From an uncultured beta proteobacterium (GTDB lineage: Bacteria; Pseudomonadota; Gammaproteobacteria; Burkholderiales; Burkholderiaceae_C): a stretch of 64,000 nt of DNA. Below are positions 8,095 to 16,272 of the stretch, one piece after another. A program made the position numbers and the translations under genes. Within the stretch, counting starts at the first letter, position 1, and every line of letters starts with the position of its first letter. The notes below the pieces were generated by a model. It worked only from the letters and a program-made list of their open reading frames with translations. It did no database searches and was not told the origin of the DNA. The stretch spans positions 20,892 to 84,891 of the forward strand of contig CAJAES010000039.1 of the NCBI GenBank assembly GCA_903938815.1, in the 5' to 3' direction.

Positions 8095-9408
8095 GTGACG
8101 TCACCCTCCCCCCCACTTTCCCGGCTGCTCGACCTGACCGCCGACGCCGTCCAGGCCGTGCGTGACGGCCGCTCGCTGAACGACCTGCTGGCCCGCGTGC
8201 CGGCCGATGCGCGGCCCGGCGTGCAGTCGCTGTCGTTCCACGTGCTGCGCTGGCTGGGCGGCGCGCAGGAGGTGCGCAACATCGTCGCGCCCAAGGTGCC
8301 GCCGCCGAACGTCGACGCGCTGCTCGTCACGGCACTGGCGCTGCTGTGGCCCACCGGCGAGGAGCCGCCCTACCCCGACCACACGCTGGTCGACCAGGCC
8401 GTGAACTGCGCGCGGCAGCGCACGCCGGCGGCCGCGGGCTTCATCAACGCCGTGCTGCGCCGCTTCGTGCGCGAGCGCGAGGCGCTGGTCGCCAAGGCCC
8501 GGCACGCCCCCGTGGGTGCGTACAACCACCCGCTCTGGTGGATCGAGCGCATCAAGCAGGACTGGCCCCGCCACTGGCAGGCGCTGCTGGAGCAGGCCAA
8601 CCGGCGCCCGCCCATGACGCTGCGCGTGAATGCCGGCCGGGGCACCGGCGCGGCCTATGTCGAGCGGCTGGCGGCCCAGGGCCAGGGCGCGCGCGTGCTG
8701 GCCGACCCGCTGCTGGGCGGGCAGGCCGTGATGCTGGACAAGCCCTGCCCCGTGACCGCCCTGCCGGGCTTCGCGGCGGGCGAGGTGTCGGTACAGGACG
8801 CGGCGGCGCAGCGGGCCGCGCCGCTGCTGCTGGGCGGCACGACGCTGCGCGAGGGTGCGCACGTGCTGGATGCCTGCGCGGCGCCCGGCGGCAAGACCGC
8901 CCACCTGCTGGAGATGCGCCCCGACCTCGACCTGCTGGCCCTGGACAGCGACCCGCTGCGCCTGGCGCGCGTCCAGGACACCCTGAACCGCCTGCAACTG
9001 CAGGCCCGCCTGACCGCCGCCGATGCGCGCGACACCGCGCGCTGGTGGGACGGCCGGCCGTTCGACGCCATCCTGCTCGACGCCCCCTGCAGCGCCTCGG
9101 GCATCGTGCGCCGCCACCCGGACGTGCGCTGGCTGCGCCGCCCCGACGACATCGTCAACCTGTCGCGGCTGCAGAGCGAGATGCTCGCCGCGCTGTGGCC
9201 GCTGCTGGCCCCGGGCGGGCGGTTGCTTTACGTTACCTGTTCGCTCTTCAAGGCCGAGGGCGAGCAGCGGATCGACGCATTTTTGCAACGCATGGGCGCC
9301 GAGTCGGTGCAGCGCGACCCGGCGGCGCCCGGCCACCTGTTGCCCCTGGCCGACAATGGCACAGCGCCCGAAGACGGCTTCTTTTACGCACTGCTGACCA
9401 AACCCTAG
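8095..9408 (+). CDS. rsmB: 16S rRNA (cytosine-967-C5)-methyltransferase RsmB
   Basis: RsmB methylates C967 of 16S rRNA using SAM. The 437-residue protein has an N-terminal NusB-like RNA-binding region (DLTADAVQAVRDGRSL to about residue 140). The Rossmann methyltransferase domain follows, with motif I LDACAAPGGKTAHL, motif IV LLDAPCSASGIVRRHPD and the catalytic cysteine motif YVTCSLFKAEGE. The start codon is GTG. The stop codon touches the ATG of the DUF4390 gene, and the order rsmB–DUF4390–ntrY–ntrX is typical of Burkholderiales. Confidence 0.94.
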   Translation: MTSPSPPLSRLLDLTADAVQAVRDGRSLNDLLARVPADARPGVQSLSFHVLRWLGGAQEVRNIVAPKVPPPNVDALLVTALALLWPTGEEPPYPDHTLVDQAVNCARQRTPAAAGFINAVLRRFVREREALVAKARHAPVGAYNHPLWWIERIKQDWPRHWQALLEQANRRPPMTLRVNAGRGTGAAYVERLAAQGQGARVLADPLLGGQAVMLDKPCPVTALPGFAAGEVSVQDAAAQRAAPLLLGGTTLREGAHVLDACAAPGGKTAHLLEMRPDLDLLALDSDPLRLARVQDTLNRLQLQARLTAADARDTARWWDGRPFDAILLDAPCSASGIVRRHPDVRWLRRPDDIVNLSRLQSEMLAALWPLLAPGGRLLYVTCSLFKAEGEQRIDAFLQRMGAESVQRDPAAPGHLLPLADNGTAPEDGFFYALLTKP

Positions 9409-9972
9409 ATGCGCCGCCGACACCTGCTGCCCGGCCTGCTGCTCGCGCCGTGGTGGCTCGGGGGACTGGTGCCGCGCGCAGCCCATGCGCAGACCGTGGA
9501 GCTGTCCACGCTGAAGCTGCAGCGTGACGAAGGCGCCCTGATGCTCGAGTTCGCCGTCCGCATCGCGCTGTCACGCTCGGTCGAGGACGCCCTGCAGCGC
9601 GGCGTGCCCATGTACTTCATGGCGGAGGCCGAACTGTTCAGCCGCCGCTGGTACTGGCGCGACGAGCGCGTCGCCCGCGTCCGGCGCAGCTGGCGCCTGG
9701 CCTTCCAGCCGCTCACGGCCACCTGGCGCGTCAGCCTGGGGGCGCTGACCCAGACCTACGCCACGCTGCCCGAGGCGATGTCCGCGCTTTCGGGCGCGGG
9801 CCGCTGGAAGATCACCGACCTCTCGGAACTCGACCCCGAGACCCGCCACTACGTGGAGTTCAGCTACCGGCTCGACACCACGCAGCTTCCGAGCCCGATG
9901 CAGATCGGCCTGGGCGGGCAGCCGGACTGGGTGATCCGCATCGACCGCGAGCTGAACGTGCCGCCGCCATGA
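9409..9972 (+). CDS. DUF4390 exported protein
   Basis: A 187-residue protein with a signal peptide (HLLPGLLLAPWWLGGLVPRAAHAQ) and then the DUF4390 pattern: DEGALMLEFAVRIALSRSVEDAL, YFMAEAELFSRRWYWRDERVA and ARVRRSWRLAFQPLTATWRVS. The function is not known. It is encoded without gap after rsmB and overlaps ntrY by 4 bp, so translation is probably coupled. A role in envelope sensing next to the NtrY kinase is possible but only inferred from position. Confidence 0.88.
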   Translation: MRRRHLLPGLLLAPWWLGGLVPRAAHAQTVELSTLKLQRDEGALMLEFAVRIALSRSVEDALQRGVPMYFMAEAELFSRRWYWRDERVARVRRSWRLAFQPLTATWRVSLGALTQTYATLPEAMSALSGAGRWKITDLSELDPETRHYVEFSYRLDTTQLPSPMQIGLGGQPDWVIRIDRELNVPPP

Positions 9973-12254
9973 CGAAGTCGGCCCGCTGGACCTGGTTCGT
10001 GTCGGTGATCGCTGTCGTCGGCGTGGCGCTGGTGCTGGCCTTCGTGCTGTCGCTGGCCACGCGCGGCGGCGTCTTCTACGAGCGCCACTTCGAGTGGCTG
10101 TTCTGGGTCAACGCCGGTGTCGCGGCCCTGCTGCTGCTGGTCGTCGCCACGGCTGCAGTGCGCCTGGCCACGCGCCTGAAGCGCGGCAAGTTCGGCAGCC
10201 GGCTGCTCATCAAGCTGGCGGGCATCTTCGCGCTGGTGGGGCTGCTGCCGGGCATGATGATCTACACGGTGTCCTACCAGTTCGTCTCGCGCAGCATCGA
10301 GGCCTGGTTCGACGTGCGCGTCGCCGGTGCGCTGGACGCCGGCCTGGGCCTGGGCAAGAGCACGCTCGACGCGCTGGGCAACGACGTCGCCAACAAGGCT
10401 CAGCTGGCGGCGGAGCGGCTGTCGGACACCCGCGGCAGCGGCTTGCCGCTGGCACTGGAGCGCCTGCGCGAACAGATGTCGGCGCGCGAGGTTTCGGTCG
10501 TCAATGCCAGCGGGCAGGTGCTGGTGACGGCGGGCGGCAGCGCCGGCGCCATCACGCCCGAACGCCCGAGCCCGCTGCTGCTGCGCCAGGCGCGCGCCAG
10601 CGGCGTGGGGCAGCAGATCGAGGGCCTGGACGAGGAATCGCTCGCGCCCACCGCGCTGGCCTCGCCGCGCATCCGCGCGCTGGTGCCGCTGCCCAGCACC
10701 GAGATCCGGCTGCAGGGCGCCGAGGAGCGCTTCCTGCTCGTGACGGTGCCGCTGCCGCGCGCGCTGGCTGCCAACGCGCTGGCCGTGCAGGCGGCCTACA
10801 GCGAGTACCAGCAGCGCGCGCTGGCGCGCGACGGCTTGCGCCGCATGTACATCGGCACGCTGACGCTGGCGCTGGTGCTGGCCGTCTTCGGCGCCGTGCT
10901 GCTGGCGCTGATGCTCGGCATCCAGCTCGTGAAACCCTTGCTGCTGCTGGCCGACGGCGTGCGCCAGGTGGCCGCCGGCGACCTGACCGCCAAACCCGTC
11001 TTCGCGTCCAACGACGAGCTCGGCGGCCTCACGCGCAGCTTCGCCGACATGACCCAGCAGCTCTCGGACGCGCGCTCGCAGGTGCAACGCGGCGTCTCCC
11101 AGCTCGAGGGTGCGCGCACCCGGCTGCAGACCATCCTGGACAACCTCACGGCCGGCGTGATGCTGTTCGACCGCGAAGGCCGCATCGACAGCGTGAACCC
11201 GGGCGCCACTCGCATCCTGCGGCTGCCGCTGTCGGCCTGGCGCGGCCAGCGGCTGGCCGACCGGCCCGAATTGCAGGACTTCGCCAAGCTGGTGGACCAG
11301 CGTTTCGAACTGCTGATCACCAGCCCCGAGGCCGGCGAGCGCGAGCACTGGCAGGATTCGCTGGAACGCCGCAGCGGCGAACACGGCCAGACGCTGCTGC
11401 TGCGCGGCGCCACGCTGCCGGGCGACGCGCGGCTGCTGGTGTTCGACGACATCACCGAGGTCGTCTCGGCCCAGCGATCGCAGGCATGGGCCGAGGTGGC
11501 GCGCCGCCTGGCGCACGAGATCAAGAACCCGCTGACGCCCATCCAGCTCTCGGCCGAACGCATGCAGTTCAAGCTCGAATCCAAGCTCGAAGGCGCGGAC
11601 CAGTCGCTGCTCGTGCGTTCGGTCGCCACCATCGTCAGCCAGGTGCAGGCGATGCAGCAACTCGTCAACGAGTTCCGCGACTACGCGCGCCTGCCGGCCG
11701 CGCAGATGAAGCCGCTGGACCTCAACGAACTGGTCACCGAGGTGCTGGCCCTCTACGGCCACGCCCTCGACCGCGGGCAGCTCACCACCACGCTCGCGCC
11801 GCAACTGCCCGCCCTGCTGGGCGACGCCACGCAGTTGCGCCAGGTGATCCACAACCTCGTGCAGAACGGCCTGGACGCCGTGGCCGACCGCCCCGATGGC
11901 CGCGTGAGCGTGCAGACTTCCACCGCGCTGGGCGAGGACGGCCGCCTGCGCGCCGTGCGGCTCACGGTGCTGGACAATGGCCCCGGTTTTGCGGACAACG
12001 TGCTCAAGCGCGCCTTCGAACCCTACGTCACCACCAAGCCCCGGGGCACGGGCCTGGGCCTGGCCGTGGTGAAGAAGATCGCCGACGAACACCGTGCCCG
12101 CCTGCGAGTGGCAAACGTGCACGAAGGCGACGACCCGGACCTCCCGGTGGCGGGCGCGCGGGTTTCGCTATCATTTTCCGATTTCGCGCCTGCGACGCCC
12201 CCGGCGGATGCAGGCCCCGCACCGGCCCCAGGACAGGCCCGGCCGGTGCACTGA
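9969..12254 (+). CDS. ntrY: NtrY-like membrane sensor histidine kinase
   Basis: A 761-residue two-component kinase. Transmembrane segments near residues 10-30 and 45-67 and a third near 90-105 are followed by a long extracytoplasmic part. Another membrane segment (LTLALVLAVFGAVLLALMLGI) leads into a HAMP domain, and a PAS domain follows (LQTILDNLTAGVMLFDREGRI). The kinase core has the H-box ARRLAHEIKNPLTPIQ (His516), an N-box (HNLVQNGLDAV) and a G-box (DNGPGF, GTGLGLAVVKKI). NtrY–NtrX pairs take part in nitrogen, redox and respiratory control. The response regulator gene follows after 24 bp. Confidence 0.93.
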   Translation: MTKSARWTWFVSVIAVVGVALVLAFVLSLATRGGVFYERHFEWLFWVNAGVAALLLLVVATAAVRLATRLKRGKFGSRLLIKLAGIFALVGLLPGMMIYTVSYQFVSRSIEAWFDVRVAGALDAGLGLGKSTLDALGNDVANKAQLAAERLSDTRGSGLPLALERLREQMSAREVSVVNASGQVLVTAGGSAGAITPERPSPLLLRQARASGVGQQIEGLDEESLAPTALASPRIRALVPLPSTEIRLQGAEERFLLVTVPLPRALAANALAVQAAYSEYQQRALARDGLRRMYIGTLTLALVLAVFGAVLLALMLGIQLVKPLLLLADGVRQVAAGDLTAKPVFASNDELGGLTRSFADMTQQLSDARSQVQRGVSQLEGARTRLQTILDNLTAGVMLFDREGRIDSVNPGATRILRLPLSAWRGQRLADRPELQDFAKLVDQRFELLITSPEAGEREHWQDSLERRSGEHGQTLLLRGATLPGDARLLVFDDITEVVSAQRSQAWAEVARRLAHEIKNPLTPIQLSAERMQFKLESKLEGADQSLLVRSVATIVSQVQAMQQLVNEFRDYARLPAAQMKPLDLNELVTEVLALYGHALDRGQLTTTLAPQLPALLGDATQLRQVIHNLVQNGLDAVADRPDGRVSVQTSTALGEDGRLRAVRLTVLDNGPGFADNVLKRAFEPYVTTKPRGTGLGLAVVKKIADEHRARLRVANVHEGDDPDLPVAGARVSLSFSDFAPATPPADAGPAPAPGQARPVH

Positions 12255-12278
12255 ACGCGTGGACAGAAGAACGCCCGG

Positions 12279-12959
12279 ATGGCCATCATTCTTGTAGTCG
12301 TCGACGAGCTGGGCATACGCGCCCTGCTGTCCGAGATCCTGACCGACGAAGGGCACACCATCGAGTTGGCCGAGAACGCCGCGCAGGCGCGCTCGGTGCG
12401 CGAGCGCCTGAAGCCCGACCTCGTCCTGCTCGACATCTGGATGCCCGATGTCGACGGCATCTCGCTGCTGAAGGAGTGGGGCGCGACCGGCCTGCTGTCG
12501 ATGCCCGTGATCATGATGAGCGGCCACGGCACCATCGACACCGCCGTCGAGGCCACGAAGTTCGGCGCGCTCGCCTTCCTGGAAAAGCCCATCACGCTGC
12601 AGAAGCTGCTGCGCGCGGTCGAGCAGGGCCTGGCCCGGCCGGCATCGCGCCCCGGCCCCGGCGCGCTGGACGCCCCGGCCCCGATGCTGGCGGGCGCAGG
12701 CCCGATGGCGCTGGTGGGCGGCGCCATGCCCGTGGCCGTGCCCGCCGGCCCGCAGCCGCAGCAGATCTTCGACCTGGACCGCCCGCTGCGCGAAGCGCGC
12801 GACGCCTTCGAGAAGAGCTACTTCGAATTCCACCTCGCCAAGGAAGGCGGCTCCATGACCCGCGTGGCCGAGAAAACCGGCCTGGAACGCACCCACCTGT
12901 ACCGCAAGCTCAAGCAACTTGGCGTGGACCTTTCGCGGAACAAGCGAGGCGGGTTATAA
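12279..12959 (+). CDS. ntrX: NtrX-like response regulator (receiver plus Fis-type HTH, no AAA+ domain)
   Basis: The 226-residue partner of NtrY. The receiver domain has phosphoacceptor Asp52 (VLLDIWMPD), the switch serine in MMSGHGT and the conserved lysine in FLEKPI. The C-terminus is a Fis-like helix-turn-helix (MTRVAEKTGLERTHLYRKLKQLG). The central sigma-54 AAA+ domain of classical NtrX is absent; a Pro/Ala-rich linker takes its place, as in other Burkholderiales. Odd: the first acidic-pocket residue, normally Asp in VVDDE, is Val8 here (VVVDE, codon GTC). The stop codon lies inside the -10 box of the tRNA-Phe gene. Confidence 0.9.
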   Translation: MAIILVVVDELGIRALLSEILTDEGHTIELAENAAQARSVRERLKPDLVLLDIWMPDVDGISLLKEWGATGLLSMPVIMMSGHGTIDTAVEATKFGALAFLEKPITLQKLLRAVEQGLARPASRPGPGALDAPAPMLAGAGPMALVGGAMPVAVPAGPQPQQIFDLDRPLREARDAFEKSYFEFHLAKEGGSMTRVAEKTGLERTHLYRKLKQLGVDLSRNKRGGL

Positions 12960-12960
12960 T
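12931..12960 (+). promoter_or_regulatory. Promoter of tRNA-Phe inside the ntrX 3' end
   Basis: A perfect -10 hexamer TATAAT (12955-12960) contains the ntrX stop codon TAA and stands 12 bp before the tRNA. A weak -35 match TTTCGC (12931-12936) lies 18 bp upstream within the ntrX coding sequence. Confidence 0.65.
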
Positions 12961-12972
12961 TTTCGGCTCGAT

Positions 12973-13048
12973 GGCCTGGTAGCTCAGTTGGTAGAGCAGC
13001 GGATTGAAAATCCGCGTGTCGGTGGTTCGATTCCGCCCCAGGCCACCA
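12973..13048 (+). tRNA. tRNA-Phe (anticodon GAA)
   Basis: A cloverleaf can be folded. The acceptor stem is GGCCTGG/CCAGGCC, the D-arm contains AGCTCAGTTGGTAGAGC, and the anticodon stem GCGGA/TCCGC closes loop TTGAAAA with anticodon GAA at 13006-13008. The T-arm contains GGTTCGATTCC, and the discriminator A is followed by an encoded CCA (13046-13048). It stands at the left border of the accessory region and is a common integration target for tyrosine recombinases. Confidence 0.97.
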
Positions 13049-13074
13049 AAATTCCCTTCGTAGATCAAGAACTT

Positions 13075-13102
13075 AGCCCAGCCTTCACCGGTTGGGCTTT
13101 TC
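13075..13102 (+). terminator. Intrinsic terminator after tRNA-Phe
   Basis: A 9-bp stem (AGCCCAGCC/GGTTGGGCT, one G-T pair) with loop TTCACC is followed by TTTTCT. It begins 26 bp after the tRNA. Confidence 0.85.
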
Positions 13103-13493
13103 TACTATTCGGGGGTGTTTTCTACAATTCGGCCGGTCTCGGCCCGAAGACACAGGCTCTCCGGGGCGCGGCTGTCGCCGGTTGGACGCCCACACCGCGC
13201 CCGCGTCGGCACCCGGCGGCCGTAGCGTCGCTACCGCTGGCAGTCTTGAGTCACGATGGCTTTCCATGGGACTGCGCCCCATACCGCACAGCGGCTAGGC
13301 CAGTTGCAGTGCCGCTCAACACCGTCGAACACGGGAGGAAAGGCTTGAGTTCGCGATGTACGAACCTTTTCGGTTCTCCCGCTCTTGCGGATCGCGAGCC
13401 TCGCTGTTCGGTTTGTGTCGGCTGTCGTCAGGACGCCAGTCGTAGGGCGCCGGGTGATCAGTCTGGCCGACTAAAGGTCGTTCGTGGCTTAGG
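13103..13493. other. Stretch without recognisable gene
   Basis: About 390 bp between the tRNA terminator and the DUF2335 gene. Open frames across it have no recognisable protein sequence and no good start signals. Composition is less GC-biased than the flanking housekeeping genes, in keeping with acquired DNA. I see no repeat of the tRNA 3' end here. Confidence 0.5.
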
Positions 13494-13940
13494 TCAGCGT
13501 TTTGCAGATCGATCGGTCTTCGCCGGACGATGCTCTTCTGAAGGCTGTCTCGAGGTAGGCGTTGGTTGTCGGCCGCTCACGAGGACGGTAACAATTCCCA
13601 CAAGAGTTCCGCCGCCGAGGACGCTAGCCACCCACGGCTGTCCGTTCAACGCAACATATGCAGCAACGCCGAGACCCAGGGCCGCGATCAGCGCACCGCA
13701 GACCAAGCCACCTATTCGCTCTGCCAGAACGAACCCATCAACTCGGAGTTGCCTAGTTCGCCGAAAGTCGGCTTCTCTTTCTGTCTGACCCTTAACCCAA
13801 TCGACCAGATCGGGGCGGAATTCGTGCAGTTGTTGCAGTTGCGCAACAGGAAGTATTGGACTATCGGTTTCGTGCGCCGTTAGCTGAAGGCTATCTCCGT
13901 TATGCGACTGAGCGCGGACGTGCGTTTGACGGTTGCCCAT
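13494..13940 (-). CDS. DUF2335-like membrane protein
   Basis: A 148-residue protein whose middle matches the DUF2335 layout. LPVAQLQQLHEFRPDLVDWV precedes a charged helix (GQTEREADFRRTRQLRVDGF), then two hydrophobic segments (GLVCGALIAALGLGVAAYVAL and PWVASVLGGGTLVGIVTVLV) form a small hairpin membrane domain, with a basic polar tail. Members occur on mobile elements and near defence or toxin-like loci; no function is established. The gene overlaps the preceding small gene by 41 bp and lies between the tRNA and the integrase remnant. Confidence 0.65.
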   Translation of the reverse strand: MGNRQTHVRAQSHNGDSLQLTAHETDSPILPVAQLQQLHEFRPDLVDWVKGQTEREADFRRTRQLRVDGFVLAERIGGLVCGALIAALGLGVAAYVALNGQPWVASVLGGGTLVGIVTVLVSGRQPTPTSRQPSEEHRPAKTDRSAKR

Positions 13941-14127
13941 TTGCCCTGACTTTTTGCTCTTCTAGAGCAGACTTTACATCGTTGCCCACAACTCGCACGT
14001 CACCCTTGAGAGCCGCAGCATCAGCCGCGAACCCCCCGGAGATCCTTTTCTCATACTTGCGCGGGTTTGCGTAGACATCTCTCGTCACCGCGAACCCGTC
14101 CAACAAAGTCATCAGCAAAAGCTTCAT
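13900..14127 (-). CDS. Small hypothetical protein preceding the DUF2335 gene
   Basis: A 75-residue protein starting MKLLLMTLLDGFAVTRDVYANP, with a short hydrophobic N-terminus and a polar, charged C-terminus. I do not recognise the family. GGGAG lies 5 bases before the ATG at 14127. The gene overlaps the DUF2335 gene by 41 bp in another frame, suggesting the two are coexpressed. Confidence 0.5.
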   Translation of the reverse strand: MKLLLMTLLDGFAVTRDVYANPRKYEKRISGGFAADAAALKGDVRVVGNDVKSALEEQKVRANGQPSNARPRSVA

Positions 14128-14151
14128 ACAGTCTCCCTCTTCCGCTCGCAC

Positions 14152-14419
14152 CTAAGGGGCACAGGCAAAAGACCTTGTTTCCATCGATCACTAGCGTCCT
14201 TCGACATCATTGAATCGATGTTGGTTCCAAATTGCTGCTAAGCAATCAGACTTTACGCCGGCCAGCGCACGTCCGAACGCAGGAACCGAAATGCCCTTGT
14301 GGTGCATCTTGAGGTGATCGTGTTGATCTTGACGAATTTCCGACCTAACTGCAGGGTTTTCCACCGTCGAGACCACGTTCGACCAAGTCGCCGGAACTGT
14401 CTGAACTCTTTATCGGCTT
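14152..14419. other. Stretch without supported gene
   Basis: Between the small gene and the integrase remnant. A 61-residue open frame at 14191-14376 (minus strand) exists, but it has no good ribosome binding site and no recognisable motif, so I do not annotate it. Confidence 0.5.
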
Positions 14420-14757
14420 TCAGCGAAGCGGCTTGACGCGCTGGCCGATGTGCTGGCGCACATAGTGCTCGGTCATGTCCCGGTTCTTGTGCCCCAGCAA
14501 CACCTGCGAGTGCGCGAAGTCGCCGGTGTCGCTCGCGATCTTGGCGCGGATATCGCGGAACTGGAACGCAACGCCGGCCGCCTTGCGGGCCTTGTCGAAG
14601 CGCCCGCGCAGGGCCAGCATGCTCAAGGGCCGGCCGTTGTCGTCTTGGATCAGGTAGGCGCTCAGGCGCTCGCGCGGTCGGGCATTGATGCGCTCAATCA
14701 CCTGCGCCAGCTCGCCCACGATCTCAATCGCACGCTTTGCCCCGGTCTTGTTCTGCG
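14420..14757 (-). pseudogene. Truncated tyrosine recombinase (phage/island integrase), C-terminal remnant
   Basis: About 105 residues of the catalytic domain of a phage-type integrase are present. They begin at VAQNKTGAKRAIEIVGELAQ and contain the conserved FRDIRAK block and the LLGHKNRDMTEHY segment with the nucleophilic tyrosine. The N-terminal domains and the first catalytic arginine block are missing. The same frame meets TGA just upstream of VAQNK (about 14760), and no integrase sequence continues beyond. The remnant lies 1.4 kb from tRNA-Phe, so it probably mobilised an element into that tRNA before decaying. Confidence 0.85.
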
Positions 14758-14968
14758 CGACGAATCAACAGCGGTAGTCGCCGCCGCCGCTTCATCGGTG
14801 CCGCTGGCCCACCAACAGGCGCGGGAAATCTGCGAACTTTGCGCACAAACGCCGGCCGACACTCTCACGCAGCGCGCACCCGGCACGCTGCCCCGCTTCC
14901 AACGCAGGCGACCGATCAGGATCTGCCCGTCCAGACGCGCCGCGCGCGATGAGCGTGCCGCCTTCGTC

Positions 14969-15991
14969 TTACGCCAGGCCCAGCCGCTGCCTCACATCGG
15001 CGAAGTCGGGCGCTTCGGCATACAGCCTCTCGAACGCCTGCCGGGCCTGCGGGCGCCGCCCCTGGCGTTCGTACAGGACGGCGCGCTCGTAGCGGATCTG
15101 ACGCAGCAAGGCGGGCGGCCGGTCGGCGCGCCGACGCAGCGCCAGCGTGAAGACGTCCTGCGCTGCCGCATCGAGGCCCAGTTGCACCAGCGCACGGCCG
15201 CGGTACAGCAGCAGCGCCGTGTGCACAGGGGTCTCGTTCTCGACGTCCGCCGTCAGCGCGACGATGCGCTCCAGGGAGGGCCGGTCCTGTCCTTGCCGAT
15301 CCAGAACCAGCTCGGCGAAGGACGCCTGCACCACTGCATCGGCGCGCGCGAGGGTCAGCAAACGCTCCAGATGCGCCATGGCCCCGTCCGTGCGCTGCTC
15401 GATCTGCGCGATCTCCACCAGGGCAAGCCTTGCGCCGTACTCGGACGGGCGCGCGTGGGCTATGACGTCCGGGGCCACCGGGAACGTCACCGCCAGGGAC
15501 AAACCGTACTTGTCCAGCGTTGACCCCAGAAGCCCGGACCCGGCCAGCGCAGACTGCAGGTGCGTGCGGGCGGCCGTGAGGTCCTCAAGCTTGAGCCGCA
15601 GGATTCCGGCCAGCCAGGCCGCGTCGGGCAGCGCGCCTGCCTGCTCGAGCGCCGCCAGCGCGGCGGCCTCGCCGCCGTCGTCCAGGGCCAGCAGGCCGTC
15701 CACGAACGAGCGTTCGGCCGCCGGCATCAGCAGCCGGCGCAGGAACCCCAGGTCGAGGCGTTCCCGCGCCGTGGGCGCGGGCGGCGAACGCCGGCTGCCC
15801 TGCTGGCCGTGCGGCGCGTGCACCGAGTAGAACAGCCCGCTGCCCGGCAGCCCGGCCGTGATGCGATGACCGCTGGGGCCGATCGTGTACTTGGCACCCG
15901 GTGGTCCGAAGGACAGGGAGGCGGACGACTTGGACAGATTCAGCGTGACCCAGGGGGCCAGGCGGATGCGTTGCCAGAAGCGAAAAGACAC
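14969..15991 (-). CDS. DUF4236 domain protein with TPR-like repeats
   Basis: A 340-residue protein. The first 55 residues (SFRFWQRIRLAPWVTLNLSK to GLPGSGLFYS) are a DUF4236 domain, a short beta-rich unit of unknown function. After a basic linker (HGQQGSRRSPPAPTARER) the remainder consists of Ala/Leu-rich helical pairs that look like TPR repeats, for example YRGRALVQLGLDAAAQDVF and YERQGRRPQARQAFERLY. The start is GTG with GGAGG 4 bases upstream. No signal peptide is seen. It stands alone between the integrase remnant and the CRISPR array; no function can be assigned. Confidence 0.75.
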   Translation of the reverse strand: MSFRFWQRIRLAPWVTLNLSKSSASLSFGPPGAKYTIGPSGHRITAGLPGSGLFYSVHAPHGQQGSRRSPPAPTARERLDLGFLRRLLMPAAERSFVDGLLALDDGGEAAALAALEQAGALPDAAWLAGILRLKLEDLTAARTHLQSALAGSGLLGSTLDKYGLSLAVTFPVAPDVIAHARPSEYGARLALVEIAQIEQRTDGAMAHLERLLTLARADAVVQASFAELVLDRQGQDRPSLERIVALTADVENETPVHTALLLYRGRALVQLGLDAAAQDVFTLALRRRADRPPALLRQIRYERAVLYERQGRRPQARQAFERLYAEAPDFADVRQRLGLA

Positions 15992-16272
15992 GGTTCCTCC
16001 GGAAGTCGGTGTTCAGACGGCCCGTCGGGCAGCGGCTGGGCCGGGGCGGCGCACGCATGGCCCTTTGCCGGGCTCCATCGCGCACACGGGCAGTGCGTCC
16101 ATCAAGGTAATTGTGTCGACCAGGGTCTGGGTGTCCGCAAGCGCGCAGTGAAATCCTGACGCACGAGTGCACGCGGCGAATCAGTCCCACATGGGAAAGA
16201 GCTGCACTTGTGCTTTGTGAAACCCTCAAGCTCGATCCTGTGGCGGCGCCAGCGGTCGGGCAAGATCTGTAA
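15992..16272. other. Non-coding flank of the CRISPR array
   Basis: No gene is supported here. The stretch adjoins the most degenerate repeat. It contains no further repeat at the expected 66-bp step (position 16207), so the array ends at 16273. It is not clearly AT-rich and does not look like a typical leader. Confidence 0.5.

Noticed and set aside
9864..12122. 752-residue open frame on the minus strand opposite ntrY
   Set aside because: It is rich in His, Gln and Arg with no recognisable domains and is fully explained by the codon bias of the real ntrY gene.
14450..15523. 357-residue plus-strand open frame across the integrase remnant and the DUF4236 gene
   Set aside because: It crosses two unrelated minus-strand genes and has no protein-family signal.
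16207..16238. Possible fifth CRISPR repeat one 66-bp step to the left
   Set aside because: The position holds no hairpin core or conserved repeat ends; only a chance GGCGGC lies nearby.
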